A stretch of DNA of 64,000 nt. Source: Methylorubrum populi (GTDB taxonomy: Bacteria; Pseudomonadota; Alphaproteobacteria; Rhizobiales; Beijerinckiaceae). The stretch lies in the NCBI GenBank assembly GCA_020741775.1, contig DYYG01000025.1, positions 44,085-108,084 on the forward strand, written 5' to 3'. Within the stretch, counting starts at the first letter, position 1. Each line of letters begins with the position of its first letter. The translations under genes and the position numbers were made by a program. Of this stretch, positions 53,902 through 62,288 are shown piece by piece. The notes below the pieces were generated by a model that saw only the letters and a list, made by a program, of their open reading frames with translations, was not told where the DNA came from and did no database searches.

Positions 53902-54001
53902 CTGAGACGGGGATCCGCTTGATCAAAGCGGTTCCCGTCTCAGCAAGCCCGCGCGGCGTCTGGGCGAAGCCCAGATCCGCCATCCCGAAGGGGTCGAACG
54001 G
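53902..54001 (-). repeat. interspersed repeat, family 2, copy 2, with adjoining hairpin
   Basis: The core at 53950-54001 is the reverse complement of 49639-49690, with T/C variations. The adjoining hairpin is CTGAGACGGG (53902-53911) with 53934-53943 and an inner CCGCTT/AAGCGG stem. The hairpin sequence differs from that of copy 1 while the core is conserved. Confidence 0.7.
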
Positions 54002-54102
54002 ATCTGGTATGATGCCTGCGGAATGATTGTGCGGCTCGCGGCCTATCGGGCGCGCTCATCCCCGGAGGCGCTTCGCGCAGGCGTTCTCGAAGGGGGAAAC
54101 GC

Positions 54103-54131
54103 AAAAAGCGCGGCCCCGGGAGGGCCGCGCT
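54103..54131 (-). terminator. intrinsic terminator of pnp
   Basis: On the minus strand AGCGCGGCC pairs with GGCCGCGCT (plus 54107-54115 and 54123-54131) and is followed by TTTTT. It ends the gene 34 bases after the stop. Confidence 0.9.
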
Positions 54132-54164
54132 CTTCAACAAGACGATGCGAAGGAGGAGAGGCGA

Positions 54165-56402
54165 TTACTCGCCCGACGATTCCCGGCGACGCTCGCCGCG
54201 GTCGCGACGGGGGCCGCGGTCGCCACGATCACCCCGGTCGCTGCGCTCCTCGCGCTCCGGCTCGCCGCGCTCCGCGCGCTCGGCCTTCAGCCGCTCGGTG
54301 ATGTCCTCGCCGGTCTCCTGGTCGACGACCTTCATCGACAGGCGGATCTTGCCGCGCTCGTCGGCGCCGAGGAACTTCACCTTGACCTTCTGGCCCTCCT
54401 TGACGACGTCGCCGACCTTGGCGACGCGCTGCGCCGCCAGCTCGGAGATGTGGACGAGGCCGTCCTTGGCGCCGAAGAAGTTCACGAAGGCGCCGAACTC
54501 CATGATCTTGACGATGGTGCCGTCATAGATCGTGCCGGCCTCCGGCTCGGCGACGATGGAGCGGATCCAGTTATAGGCCGCCTTGATCGCCTTGCCGTCC
54601 GAGGAGGCGATCTTCACGATGCCGGTATCCTCGATGTTGATCTTGGCGCCGGTCTTCTCGACGATCTCGCGGATGATCTTGCCGCCGGTGCCGATCACGT
54701 CGCGGATCTTGTCGGTGGGGATCTGCATCGTCTCGATGCGCGGCGCGTATTCGCCGAGCTCCGGACGGGCCGCGGTGAGGGCCTGGGCCATCTCGCCGAG
54801 GATGTGGGCGCGGCCGTCCTTCGCCTGGGCGAGGGCGACCTTCATGATCTCCTCGGTGATGCCGGCGATCTTGATGTCCATCTGGAGGGAGGTGATGCCC
54901 TCCTCGGTGCCGGCCACCTTGAAGTCCATGTCGCCGAGATGATCCTCGTCGCCGAGGATGTCGGAGAGCACCGCGAAGCGCTCGCCTTCCAGGATCAGGC
55001 CCATGGCGATGCCGGCCACCGGACGGCGCAGGGGCACGCCCGCATCCATCAGCGACAGCGAGCCGCCGCAGACCGAGGCCATCGAGGAGGAGCCGTTCGA
55101 CTCGGTGATCTCGGAGACCACGCGGATCGTGTACGGGAACTCGTGGGCCGCCGGCAGCACCGGACGGATCGCGCGCCAGGCGAGCTTGCCGTGGCCGATC
55201 TCGCGGCGGCCGGGCGAACCCATGCGGCCGGTCTCACCGACGGAATAGGGAGGGAAGTTGTAGTGGAGCAGGAAGCGCTCCTTGTAGGTCCCCTCGAGCG
55301 CGTCGATGAACTGCTCGTCCTCGCCGGTGCCGAGAGTGGCCACCACGAGAGCCTGCGTCTCGCCACGGGTGAACATCGCCGAGCCGTGGGCGCGGGGCAG
55401 CACGCCGACTTCCGACACGATCGGACGGACGGTCTTCACGTCACGGCCGTCGATGCGGCTTCCGGTGTCGAGGATGTTCCAGCGGACCACCTTCGACTGC
55501 GCCTCCTTGAAGGCGGCCTTGACCTTCTCAGGCGAGAACTTCTGCTCGCCCTCGGCCGGGCAGAGGGCGGCAACCACCTTCGCCTTCACGGCGTCGACGG
55601 CGGCGTAGCGCTCCTGCTTGACGGTCTTCTTGTAGGCCTCGCGGAGTTCCGTCTCGCCGATCTCCAGCACCGCCTTCTCGACGTCGGAATTCTCCGGCGG
55701 GGAGAAGTCGCGCGGCTCCTTGGCGGCCTTCTCGGCCAGGCGGATGATCGCCTCGATCACCGGCTGGAAGTGCTTGTGGCCGAACATCACGGCCCCGAGC
55801 ATCACCTCCTCGGACAGCTCCTTGGCCTCGGACTCGACCATCAGCACGGCGTCCTGGGTGCCGGCGACGACGAGGTCGAGGGTGGATTCGGCGATCTCGG
55901 TCACCAGCGGGTTCAGCTTGTAGCTGCCGTTGACGAAGCCGACGCGGGCGGCGCCGATCGGGCCCGTGAACGGCACGCCGGAGAGCGTCAGGGCGGCGGA
56001 GGCCGCCACCATCGAGACGATGTCCGGATCGTTCTCGAGATCGTGGGAGAGGACGGTGACGACGACCTGGGTGTCGTTGCGCCAGCCCTCGACGAAGAGC
56101 GGGCGAATCGGCCGGTCGATCAGGCGGGAGACCAGCGTCTCCTTCTCGGAGGGACGGCCCTCGCGCTTGAAGTAACCGCCGGGGATGCGGCCGGCGGCGT
56201 AGGCGCGCTCCTGGTAGTTCACGGTCAGCGGCATGAAGTCGATGCCGGGCTTCGGCTCCTTGGCCGCGACCACGGTGGCGAGCACGGTGGTCTCGCCATA
56301 GGTGGCGACCACGGCGCCGTCGGCCTGCCGGGCGGTCTTGCCGGTCTCGAGGACGAGCTTGCGGTCGCCCCAGATCAGCTCTTCACGTTGTACGTCGAAC
56401 AT
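54165..56402 (-). CDS. pnp: polyribonucleotide nucleotidyltransferase (PNPase)
   Basis: The 745-residue phosphorolytic 3'-5' exoribonuclease of the RNA degradosome. Two RNase PH domains (with [16 protein letters not shown] and [25 protein letters not shown]), an internal helical domain, the catalytic acidic pair in [21 protein letters not shown], a KH domain ([17 protein letters not shown]), an S1 domain ([18 protein letters not shown]) and a 45-residue RGD-rich tail are in order. It starts at MFDVQREE, downstream of rpsO, the standard arrangement. Confidence 0.98.
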   Translation of the reverse strand: MFDVQREELIWGDRKLVLETGKTARQADGAVVATYGETTVLATVVAAKEPKPGIDFMPLTVNYQERAYAAGRIPGGYFKREGRPSEKETLVSRLIDRPIRPLFVEGWRNDTQVVVTVLSHDLENDPDIVSMVAASAALTLSGVPFTGPIGAARVGFVNGSYKLNPLVTEIAESTLDLVVAGTQDAVLMVESEAKELSEEVMLGAVMFGHKHFQPVIEAIIRLAEKAAKEPRDFSPPENSDVEKAVLEIGETELREAYKKTVKQERYAAVDAVKAKVVAALCPAEGEQKFSPEKVKAAFKEAQSKVVRWNILDTGSRIDGRDVKTVRPIVSEVGVLPRAHGSAMFTRGETQALVVATLGTGEDEQFIDALEGTYKERFLLHYNFPPYSVGETGRMGSPGRREIGHGKLAWRAIRPVLPAAHEFPYTIRVVSEITESNGSSSMASVCGGSLSLMDAGVPLRRPVAGIAMGLILEGERFAVLSDILGDEDHLGDMDFKVAGTEEGITSLQMDIKIAGITEEIMKVALAQAKDGRAHILGEMAQALTAARPELGEYAPRIETMQIPTDKIRDVIGTGGKIIREIVEKTGAKINIEDTGIVKIASSDGKAIKAAYNWIRSIVAEPEAGTIYDGTIVKIMEFGAFVNFFGAKDGLVHISELAAQRVAKVGDVVKEGQKVKVKFLGADERGKIRLSMKVVDQETGEDITERLKAERAERGEPEREERSDRGDRGDRGPRRDRGERRRESSGE

Positions 56403-56462
56403 AGGTCTCTTGCCTTCAAACATGCGGTTCGGGCGAACCCGGCGCCGCCAGAGGCAAGACGG

Positions 56463-56492
56463 CGAGACGCTTCGAGTGAGAGAAGCGTCTCG
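56463..56492 (-). repeat. perfect 11-bp hairpin in the rpsO-pnp gap
   Basis: CGAGACGCTTC (56463-56473) pairs perfectly with 56482-56492 across an 8-base loop, 61 bases upstream of the pnp start. In E. coli the pnp leader forms an RNase III stem that drives autoregulation; this stem is a candidate for the same role, by position only. Confidence 0.55.
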
Positions 56493-56574
56493 CGATCCTG
56501 CCCTGGCGCCCTTTGCCTTCAAGCCGCCCGGGGCGGACCGGCCGGGCCCCATGCCCGGACAGTCCATAGCGAAA

Positions 56575-56597
56575 CGCGGTCCCGAGAGGGGACCGCG
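56575..56597 (-). terminator. hairpin just after rpsO
   Basis: CGCGGTCCC (56575-56583) pairs with GGGACCGCG (56589-56597) across five bases and is followed on the minus strand by TTTCG. It may be a partial terminator that sets the rpsO/pnp ratio. Confidence 0.55.
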
Positions 56598-56606
56598 CCA
56601 GATGCC

Positions 56607-56876
56607 TTAGCGGCGGATGCCGAGGCGCTCGATGAGGGTGCGGTAGCGCGCCTCTTCCTTGCGCTTCAGGTAGTCGAGCAGCGAGCGGCGCTGCGACACC
56701 AGCTTCAGGAGGCCGCGGCGGGAGTGGTTGTCCTTGCCGTGGGTCTTGAAGTGGGCGGTCAGGTTGGTGATCCGCTCGGTGAGGATGGCGATCTGGACCT
56801 CCGGCGAGCCGGTGTCCTTGTTGCCCTTGGCGTATTCCTTGATGAGCGCGGTCTTGCGCTCTGCCGTGATCGACAT
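56607..56876 (-). CDS. rpsO: 30S ribosomal protein S15
   Basis: The 89-residue S15, a primary 16S rRNA binder. [38 protein letters not shown] and [13 protein letters not shown] are family-typical; it ends at the usual ERLGIRR. The upstream truB of many genomes is not present; an amino-acid permease gene lies divergently. Confidence 0.98.
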   Translation of the reverse strand: MSITAERKTALIKEYAKGNKDTGSPEVQIAILTERITNLTAHFKTHGKDNHSRRGLLKLVSQRRSLLDYLKRKEEARYRTLIERLGIRR

Positions 56877-57031
56877 CGCAGGCCTTTCGGGTGAGGTTTG
56901 GTGAGGCGCCGCCCGCCAGGGGGAAGGGCGCCCGGAACATGCTTGCGGTCGGGCCGGTGCCGGGATGTCGTCCAGCGCGGTCTGCCACAAGCGGCATAGG
57001 CCCCGCCCGTGGCCGGGTCGAGGCGGCGCGG

Positions 57032-57060
57032 ACCATACACGAAACCGCGGGAAGTGCCAG
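57032..57060 (-). promoter_or_regulatory. promoter of rpsO-pnp
   Basis: On the minus strand CTGGCA (plus 57055-57060) and TATGGT (plus 57032-57037) are 17 bp apart, giving a start near 57025 and a leader of about 150 bases. Confidence 0.5.
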
Positions 57061-57077
57061 TGCCGCCGCCCGTTCGA

Positions 57078-57107
57078 CTGGGTGATCGCTCGAAAGCGAT
57101 CACCCAG
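57078..57107. repeat. perfect 13-bp hairpin with a CGAA loop
   Basis: CTGGGTGATCGCT (57078-57090) pairs perfectly with 57095-57107. It lies just upstream of the rpsO promoter, in the 479-bp gap (56877-57355) between the divergent rpsO and permease genes. There is no T-run. No gene is supported in this gap. Confidence 0.6.
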
Positions 57108-57355
57108 CTGCCTTCCCGACCTCAAGCGCCGGTGGCCGCCTCCGCGGCCTTGGCTGTCGCGCCGCGCGATGCCTCGGCACAGCCGAGGCCCGCTACGCGG
57201 GGCGCTCTTCGCGCCCGGACATTCGTGCCCGGACAGCGGGGTCATCGCTTTTCAAGCGCTTGCCCCGTCCGTTCGGCCGGGCCCAGCTTCACATTGCCGC
57301 CGCTTCGGCGCGATTTTCGCGTTGCCGGCTCGTCCGAACCGACCCACGACATCCC

Positions 57356-58813
57356 ATGCTCCGCTCCGCCCTCGGCACCCGCAAGCCCATCTCCGCCCTC
57401 GCCACCGAGGCGGAGGGGCCGGCGCTGGCGCGAAACCTCTCCGCCTTCAGCCTCGTCTGCATCGGCGTCGGCGCCACCGTGGGCGCGGGAATCTTCGTGC
57501 TCACCGGTACGGCTGCGGCGAATTTCGCCGGCCCGGGGCTGATGCTGTCCTTCGTGCTCGGCGCGGTGGCGAGCGGGCTGGTGGCCCTGTGCTACGCCGA
57601 ACTCGCCGCGATGATTCCCGTCGCGGGTTCGACCTATTCCTACACCTACGCGACGCTCGGGGCGCTGCCGGCCTGGATCATCGGCTGGGATCTGGTGCTG
57701 GAATTCGCCTTCGCCGCGGCAACCATCGCGGTCGGCTGGGCCGGCTATGCCCAGAGCCTCCTGGCCGATGCCGGGGTGAGGTTGCCGGCATGGCTCGCCG
57801 CCGCGCCGGGGGCGGGCGGCTGGTTCAACCTGCCGGCGGCCCTGATCGTGCTGGTGCTCACCGCGCTGCTGATGCGCGACAACCGGCAGGCGGCGGGCGC
57901 CAACGCCGTGCTGGTGGCGCTGAAGGTCGCGATCATCTTAGGTTTTCTCGGCATCGGCGCCGCTCATGTGCGGCCGGAGCTGTGGCAGCCGCTGGTCCCG
58001 GCCAACGAGGGGACGTTCGGCGCCTTCGGCTGGAGCGGCATCTTCCGCGGGGCGGGGGTGGTGTTCTTCGCCTATGTCGGCTTCGAGACCGTCTCGACCG
58101 CCGCCGGCGAGACCCGCGATCCGCAGCGGGACGCGCCCGTGGGGCTGATCGGCTCGCTCGTCGTCACCGCTGTGCTCTACGTGGCGGTGGCGGCGGTGCT
58201 GACCGGCCTCGTGCCCTATCGCGACCTCGACGTGGCCGACCCGATCGCCAAAGCGATGGCGGCGACCGGGCTCACCGGCTTCTCGGTGGCGATCAAGCTG
58301 GGCGCGCTGATCGGCCTGACCACGGCGGCGCTGACCGCGCTCTACGGGCAGGCGCGCATCGGCTACGCCATGGCCCGAGACCGCATGATGCCGGACGTGT
58401 TCGCGCGCATCGGCGCGACCAGCCGGACGCCCTTCGTCGCGCAGGGGCTGATCGGGCTCGCCACCGCGCTGGTGGCGGCGCTGGTGCCGATCGACGTGCT
58501 CGGCGAACTCGTCAGCATCGGCACGCTGTTCGCCTTCATCCTGGTCTGCGCCGGCGTGCTGATCCTGCGCCGTACGGAGCCTGGGCGGGCGCGGCCCTTC
58601 CGGGTGCCCGGAGGCGCCCTCGTGCCGGTGCTCGGCATCCTCGCCTGCCTCGCCCTGATGGTGAGCCTGCCCGGCGACACGTGGCTCCGCCTGCTGGTCT
58701 GGCTCGCACTCGGGCTGGCGATCTGGTTCGGCTATGGCCGGCGGCGTGTCGCGGAGAATCCAGGTTTCGAAAGGACACGCCCTGTCGTGGATCCAGGGCA
58801 GGGCCCTGGGTGA
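57356..58813 (+). CDS. APC-family amino-acid permease
   Basis: A 485-residue inner-membrane transporter with 12 predicted helices, of the cationic-amino-acid (CAT/YfnA-like) type. GVGATVGAGIFVLTGTAAANFAGPG in helix 1 is the substrate-binding motif, AELAAMIPVAGSTYSYTY is helix 3, FFAYVGFETVSTAAGET helix 6 and GYAMARDRMMP follows helix 8. Start MLRSALGTRKPIS at 57356; the longer frame upstream is Pro/Arg-rich and unlikely. The exact substrate is unknown. Confidence 0.92.
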   Translation: MLRSALGTRKPISALATEAEGPALARNLSAFSLVCIGVGATVGAGIFVLTGTAAANFAGPGLMLSFVLGAVASGLVALCYAELAAMIPVAGSTYSYTYATLGALPAWIIGWDLVLEFAFAAATIAVGWAGYAQSLLADAGVRLPAWLAAAPGAGGWFNLPAALIVLVLTALLMRDNRQAAGANAVLVALKVAIILGFLGIGAAHVRPELWQPLVPANEGTFGAFGWSGIFRGAGVVFFAYVGFETVSTAAGETRDPQRDAPVGLIGSLVVTAVLYVAVAAVLTGLVPYRDLDVADPIAKAMAATGLTGFSVAIKLGALIGLTTAALTALYGQARIGYAMARDRMMPDVFARIGATSRTPFVAQGLIGLATALVAALVPIDVLGELVSIGTLFAFILVCAGVLILRRTEPGRARPFRVPGGALVPVLGILACLALMVSLPGDTWLRLLVWLALGLAIWFGYGRRRVAENPGFERTRPVVDPGQGPG

Positions 58814-58889
58814 AGGGAGGCCGGGGCTCTCCACCCCGGCGCCCCGGCAAGACTGCTCCCTTGAAACGCTCTCCTTGGGAAGCCCGGAC

Positions 58890-59018
58890 TCAGTACGAGC
58901 GGTGCTGGCCGGCCGCGCGGCCGCCGCCATAGCGGCGACGCAGGTAGGAAATGGCCTTGGGCAGGAGGAAGACGACGAGGATCTGGCGCAGGATCGAGCG
59001 CATCCGGATGGACTCCAT
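58890..59018 (-). CDS. 42-residue membrane microprotein
   Basis: A short frame encodes a basic start (MESIRMRSILRQ), one hydrophobic stretch (ILVVFLLPKAISYL) and a basic Gly-rich tail (RRRYGGGRAAGQHRSY). The composition fits a small single-pass inner-membrane protein. The ribosome binding site is weak, which keeps confidence low. It is 54 bases downstream of the xth stop on the same strand, so it may be cotranscribed. Confidence 0.45.
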   Translation of the reverse strand: MESIRMRSILRQILVVFLLPKAISYLRRRYGGGRAAGQHRSY

Positions 59019-59072
59019 GGTGAAAGTGCGAATTGGAAGCCCAATGCCCGGGGAGCCGCTCGCGTTCCCGGA

Positions 59073-59882
59073 TCACAGTTCGAGGGTGAGCGTCACCGGG
59101 GCGTGGTCCGAGGGCTTTTCCCAGCCCCGGGCCTCGCGGAACACCTCGACCTTGCGCAGGGTGCCGGCGAGGTCCGGCGAGACCCAGGCATGGTCGAGGC
59201 GCCGCCCCTTGTTCGCCGCCGCCCAGTCCGGCGAGCGGTAGCTCCACCACGTGTAGATCTTTTCGGGTTCCGGGGTGAGGAACCGCGCCGCGTCGATCCA
59301 GCCGGCCTCGCCCCGCAGCGTCTCCAGCGCCTCGGTCTCGACCGGGGTGTGACTCACCACGTCGAGCAGTTGCTTGTGCGACCAGACATCGTGCTCCAGG
59401 GGCGCGACGTTGAGGTCGCCGACGAGGATCGCCGGGCCGGCGACGCGCCGCCCGCCCCAGGCGCGCAGCTCGGCCAAGAAGTCGAGCTTGTGCGCGAATT
59501 TCGGGTTGAGGTCGCGGTGGGGCAGGTCGCCGCCCGCCGGCACGTAGAAATCGTGCAGGACGAGGCCCGCCGCCGGCCCGGCCTCGGGCCCGAGCGCCGC
59601 CGAGATGTGGCGCGCATCCGCCCGCTCGCAGAAGCTCATCACCGCGCGGGTCAGCAGCGGAAACCGTGAGATGATCGCGACGCCGTTATAGCCCTTCTGC
59701 CCGGCGAAGACGATGTTCTCGTAGCCCGATCCCTTGAACGCCTTGAGCGGGAACAGCTCGTCCGGGCACTTGGTCTCCTGCAGGCACAGCACGTCCGGCT
59801 GGGCCTGCGCCAGGAAGCGCAGCACGGACTCGATGCGCAGCCGCACCGAGTTGATGTTCCAGGTCGTGACGGTGAGGCGCAC
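59073..59882 (-). CDS. xth: exodeoxyribonuclease III (AP endonuclease)
   Basis: A 269-residue ExoIII-family enzyme for base-excision repair. TWNINSVRLR (7-16), LQETKCPDELFP with Glu36 as metal ligand, YNGVAIISR, the GDLNVAP catalytic Asp/Asn and the final SDHAPVTLTL His are all present. It starts at GTG 59882. Upstream in the same direction are the BLUF and EAL genes, which separate it from lolA. Confidence 0.95.
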   Translation of the reverse strand: MRLTVTTWNINSVRLRIESVLRFLAQAQPDVLCLQETKCPDELFPLKAFKGSGYENIVFAGQKGYNGVAIISRFPLLTRAVMSFCERADARHISAALGPEAGPAAGLVLHDFYVPAGGDLPHRDLNPKFAHKLDFLAELRAWGGRRVAGPAILVGDLNVAPLEHDVWSHKQLLDVVSHTPVETEALETLRGEAGWIDAARFLTPEPEKIYTWWSYRSPDWAAANKGRRLDHAWVSPDLAGTLRKVEVFREARGWEKPSDHAPVTLTLEL

Positions 59883-59957
59883 GGGAATGCCTGATGACAG
59901 AGGGCAAGGGATGCCGCCCCGTTAGCCCAACCCGCGCGGCGCGCAAACCGCGGCGTG

Positions 59958-60401
59958 TCAGGCTGCCGCCGCCTCCTCCTCCAGGGCGAGGCCGTGCAGC
60001 ACGGCGCAGAGCCTGTCCCCGGTCATGCGCGACAGGTCGAAACCGCTCTCGCCGGCCATGTCGCCGTAGCGGGCGGCATCGGCTTTCGAGGCGCCGACAT
60101 AGGCCATCGACCAGCCGGTGAAGAGCCGCGCCTCCACCGCCTCGAAGGCGAGCAGCGAGACCTCGCCGTGGCGCTCGTCCTGTTGAATCCGCTCGAAGGT
60201 GGTTTCCACCGCCGCCTCCGGTCCCTCCAGCACCTGCGCGAAGCAGCCGGCATTGAACATCAGCGCCCCGGTCACGCCGACGCGGGCGTTGTTGGCGCGG
60301 CTCGCGGCGAGGATGTCGCGGAGCGTCCCGTCCATCGCCTCGGGCGCGCCGCCGATCCGGTTGCGGCTGTAATAGACGAGGCGGCGCAGATCGTGGCTCA
60401 T
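59958..60401 (-). CDS. BLUF-domain blue-light photoreceptor
   Basis: A 147-residue protein that is essentially one BLUF domain, binding FAD and sensing blue light. The conserved set is complete: Tyr10 (LVYYS), Asn37/Asn38 with RVGVTGALMF, Gln56 in FAQVLEGP and Trp97/Met99 in GWSMAY. Its ATG overlaps the stop of the PAS-GGDEF-EAL gene (ATGA), so both are translated from one message. It probably works on that enzyme; elsewhere BLUF and EAL are often fused in one chain. Confidence 0.92.
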   Translation of the reverse strand: MSHDLRRLVYYSRNRIGGAPEAMDGTLRDILAASRANNARVGVTGALMFNAGCFAQVLEGPEAAVETTFERIQQDERHGEVSLLAFEAVEARLFTGWSMAYVGASKADAARYGDMAGESGFDLSRMTGDRLCAVLHGLALEEEAAAA

Positions 60402-62122
60402 GGCGTGTTCCTGAGGACTCGGATGTCGGCGGCGGGGGACTCGGACAGCAGGGCGGCGGCCTGGGCGGCCGGCATCGGGCGCCCGGTGAGGTAGCCCTGG
60501 ACTTCGGTGCAGCCCTCGGCGCGGATGGCGTCGAGCTGGCTCGTCGTCTCGACGCCCTCGGCGGTGGTGCGCATGCCGAGGCTGGCCCCGAGCCGGGCGA
60601 TGGCCCGCACGATCGCGCCGCACTCGGCATTGCCCTCCATGCCGCGCACGAAGGACTGGTCGATCTTGATCTTGTCGAAGGGGAATTTCTGCAGGTAGCT
60701 CAGCGACGAGTAGCCGGTGCCGAAATCGTCCATCGAGATCTTCACACCGAGCGCGCGCAGGCCGTTCAGCACGGCGAGCACATCGTCGGTGTTCTCCAGC
60801 AGGGCCCCCTCGGTGATCTCCAGTTCCAGGCGGGCCGGATCGAGCCCGGTCTGGGCCAGCACGTTCATCACCGTCTCGACCAGCTTGCCGCCGCGGAACT
60901 GCACCGGGGACAGGTTCACGGCGACCGAGGCGGGCTGCGCCCAGCCCGCCGCCTCGCGGCAGGCGGCGCGCAAGGCCCATTCGCCGATGCCGACGATGAC
61001 GCCGATCTCTTCGGCCAAGGGAATGAACAGGGCCGGCGAGACCGGCCCGCGCTCGGGATGGGTCCAGCGCAGCAGCGCCTCGAAGCCGACCACCTCCCCG
61101 GTCTCGAGCCGGATCTGCGGCTGGAAGGCGAGGGTGAACTGCCGGAGGGCGAGCGCCCGGCGCAGGTCGATCTCCAGGCTGCGGCGGGCCTGCATCTGCA
61201 CGTTCATCGCCGGCTCGAAGAAGCGGTAGGTGGCCCGCCCCTCGGCCTTGGCCCGGTAGAGGGCGAGGTCGGCATGTTTCAGCAGGTCATCCGCGTCCTG
61301 CCCATCGGCCGGGGCGATGGCGATGCCGACGCTGACGCCGACATTGAGCATGTGCCCCTCGACGACGTAGGTGCGGCCGACGAGATCGACGAGGCGGCGC
61401 GCCAGGGTCTCCGCCGCTTGCGGCTGCTCGGCGCCGGCTTGGAGGATGGCGAACTCGTCGCCCCCGAGCCGTGCCACCACGTCGCCGCGGCGGGTGGCCT
61501 TGTGGAGACGCTCGGCGACCTTGCGCAGGAGCGCGTCACCCACGGGGTGGCCGAGCGTGTCGTTGACCGCCTTGAACCGGTCGAGGTCGAGCATCAGCAC
61601 CGCGAGGGGCGCGCCTGTCCGGGCCGCCTCGGCGAGCGCCGCGTGGAGATGATCGTGCAGGCCGACGCGGTTGCACAGGCCGGTGAGCGGTTCCTGCCGG
61701 GCCAGGGCCGCGCCGCGGATGCGCTCGGTAACGTCCTCGAAGGTGAGGGCGAAGCCGCCGACGGAGAGCGGCGTCAGCGCCGCATCGACCCGGCGGTCGC
61801 CGGCCAGGGTGAGAGGGGCGGAGAGGGCGCGGGCGGCACGCAGGGCCGCCAGAACCGGCTCGGCCTCCGGCTCCGCGACGCCGCCGGCCGCCAGCAGGGC
61901 GCCGAGGGAGAGGCCGGCCGGCTCGGCGCAGGCGAGCAGAGCCGCCGCGCGGGCATTGGCGAAGCTCACCGTGCCGCCCGTATCGAGCAGAATGAGAGGG
62001 GTGGCCATCTCGGCGAGGGCCTCCGCGAACGGAGGAGCGGCCGGAAGCGGTGGAGCGGCGAGGGCAGACATGCGGCCGGACGGCATCCCATGGAGGCCGC
62101 CCTGCTTTGGCGGCCCGCTCAT
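60398..62122 (-). CDS. PAS-GGDEF-EAL c-di-GMP enzyme
   Basis: A 574-residue soluble protein. A PAS-like domain lies at about 32-135, a GGDEF domain at about 140-305 with GGDEF (220-224) and an I-site RRGD (211-214), and an EAL domain from about 315 to 560 with EAL (348-350), DDFGTGYSSLSYL (465-477) and KIDQSF (486-491). Both active sites look intact, so it could make and break c-di-GMP. Starts at 62122, 62086 and 62071 are possible; the last gives MSALAAPPL. It precedes the BLUF gene with overlap. Confidence 0.92.
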   Translation of the reverse strand: MSGPPKQGGLHGMPSGRMSALAAPPLPAAPPFAEALAEMATPLILLDTGGTVSFANARAAALLACAEPAGLSLGALLAAGGVAEPEAEPVLAALRAARALSAPLTLAGDRRVDAALTPLSVGGFALTFEDVTERIRGAALARQEPLTGLCNRVGLHDHLHAALAEAARTGAPLAVLMLDLDRFKAVNDTLGHPVGDALLRKVAERLHKATRRGDVVARLGGDEFAILQAGAEQPQAAETLARRLVDLVGRTYVVEGHMLNVGVSVGIAIAPADGQDADDLLKHADLALYRAKAEGRATYRFFEPAMNVQMQARRSLEIDLRRALALRQFTLAFQPQIRLETGEVVGFEALLRWTHPERGPVSPALFIPLAEEIGVIVGIGEWALRAACREAAGWAQPASVAVNLSPVQFRGGKLVETVMNVLAQTGLDPARLELEITEGALLENTDDVLAVLNGLRALGVKISMDDFGTGYSSLSYLQKFPFDKIKIDQSFVRGMEGNAECGAIVRAIARLGASLGMRTTAEGVETTSQLDAIRAEGCTEVQGYLTGRPMPAAQAAALLSESPAADIRVLRNTP

Positions 62123-62173
62123 TGGGCTGTCGGCCCCTCAACGGATTCTTAAAGTAAGCTCGTGCCGAAGCGT

Positions 62174-62196
62174 ATTCCTGGCATTATGCTAGGAAT
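62174..62196. promoter_or_regulatory. 23-bp palindrome upstream of the EAL-BLUF genes
   Basis: ATTCCTGGCATTATGCTAGGAAT is symmetric about 62185 with one mismatched pair in the 11-base arms. It lies 51 bases before the longest EAL start, in an A/T-rich gap of 166 bp shared with lolA. It looks like an operator for a dimeric regulator that is not encoded in this window. Confidence 0.6.
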
Positions 62197-62288
62197 TTTG
62201 ACGGCATAACATAAGATGTGGCAAGAGTTTGGAGGTTCGGGGTTCGGAAATCGAGCCCTATTCCCGCGCGCCGCTGCGATCCTCGGCC

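Noticed and set aside
53783..53983. A short minus-strand frame starting MADLGFAQTP and a similar one at 49657
   Set aside because: Both begin inside the family 2 repeat core, so their similarity reflects the repeat and not a protein.
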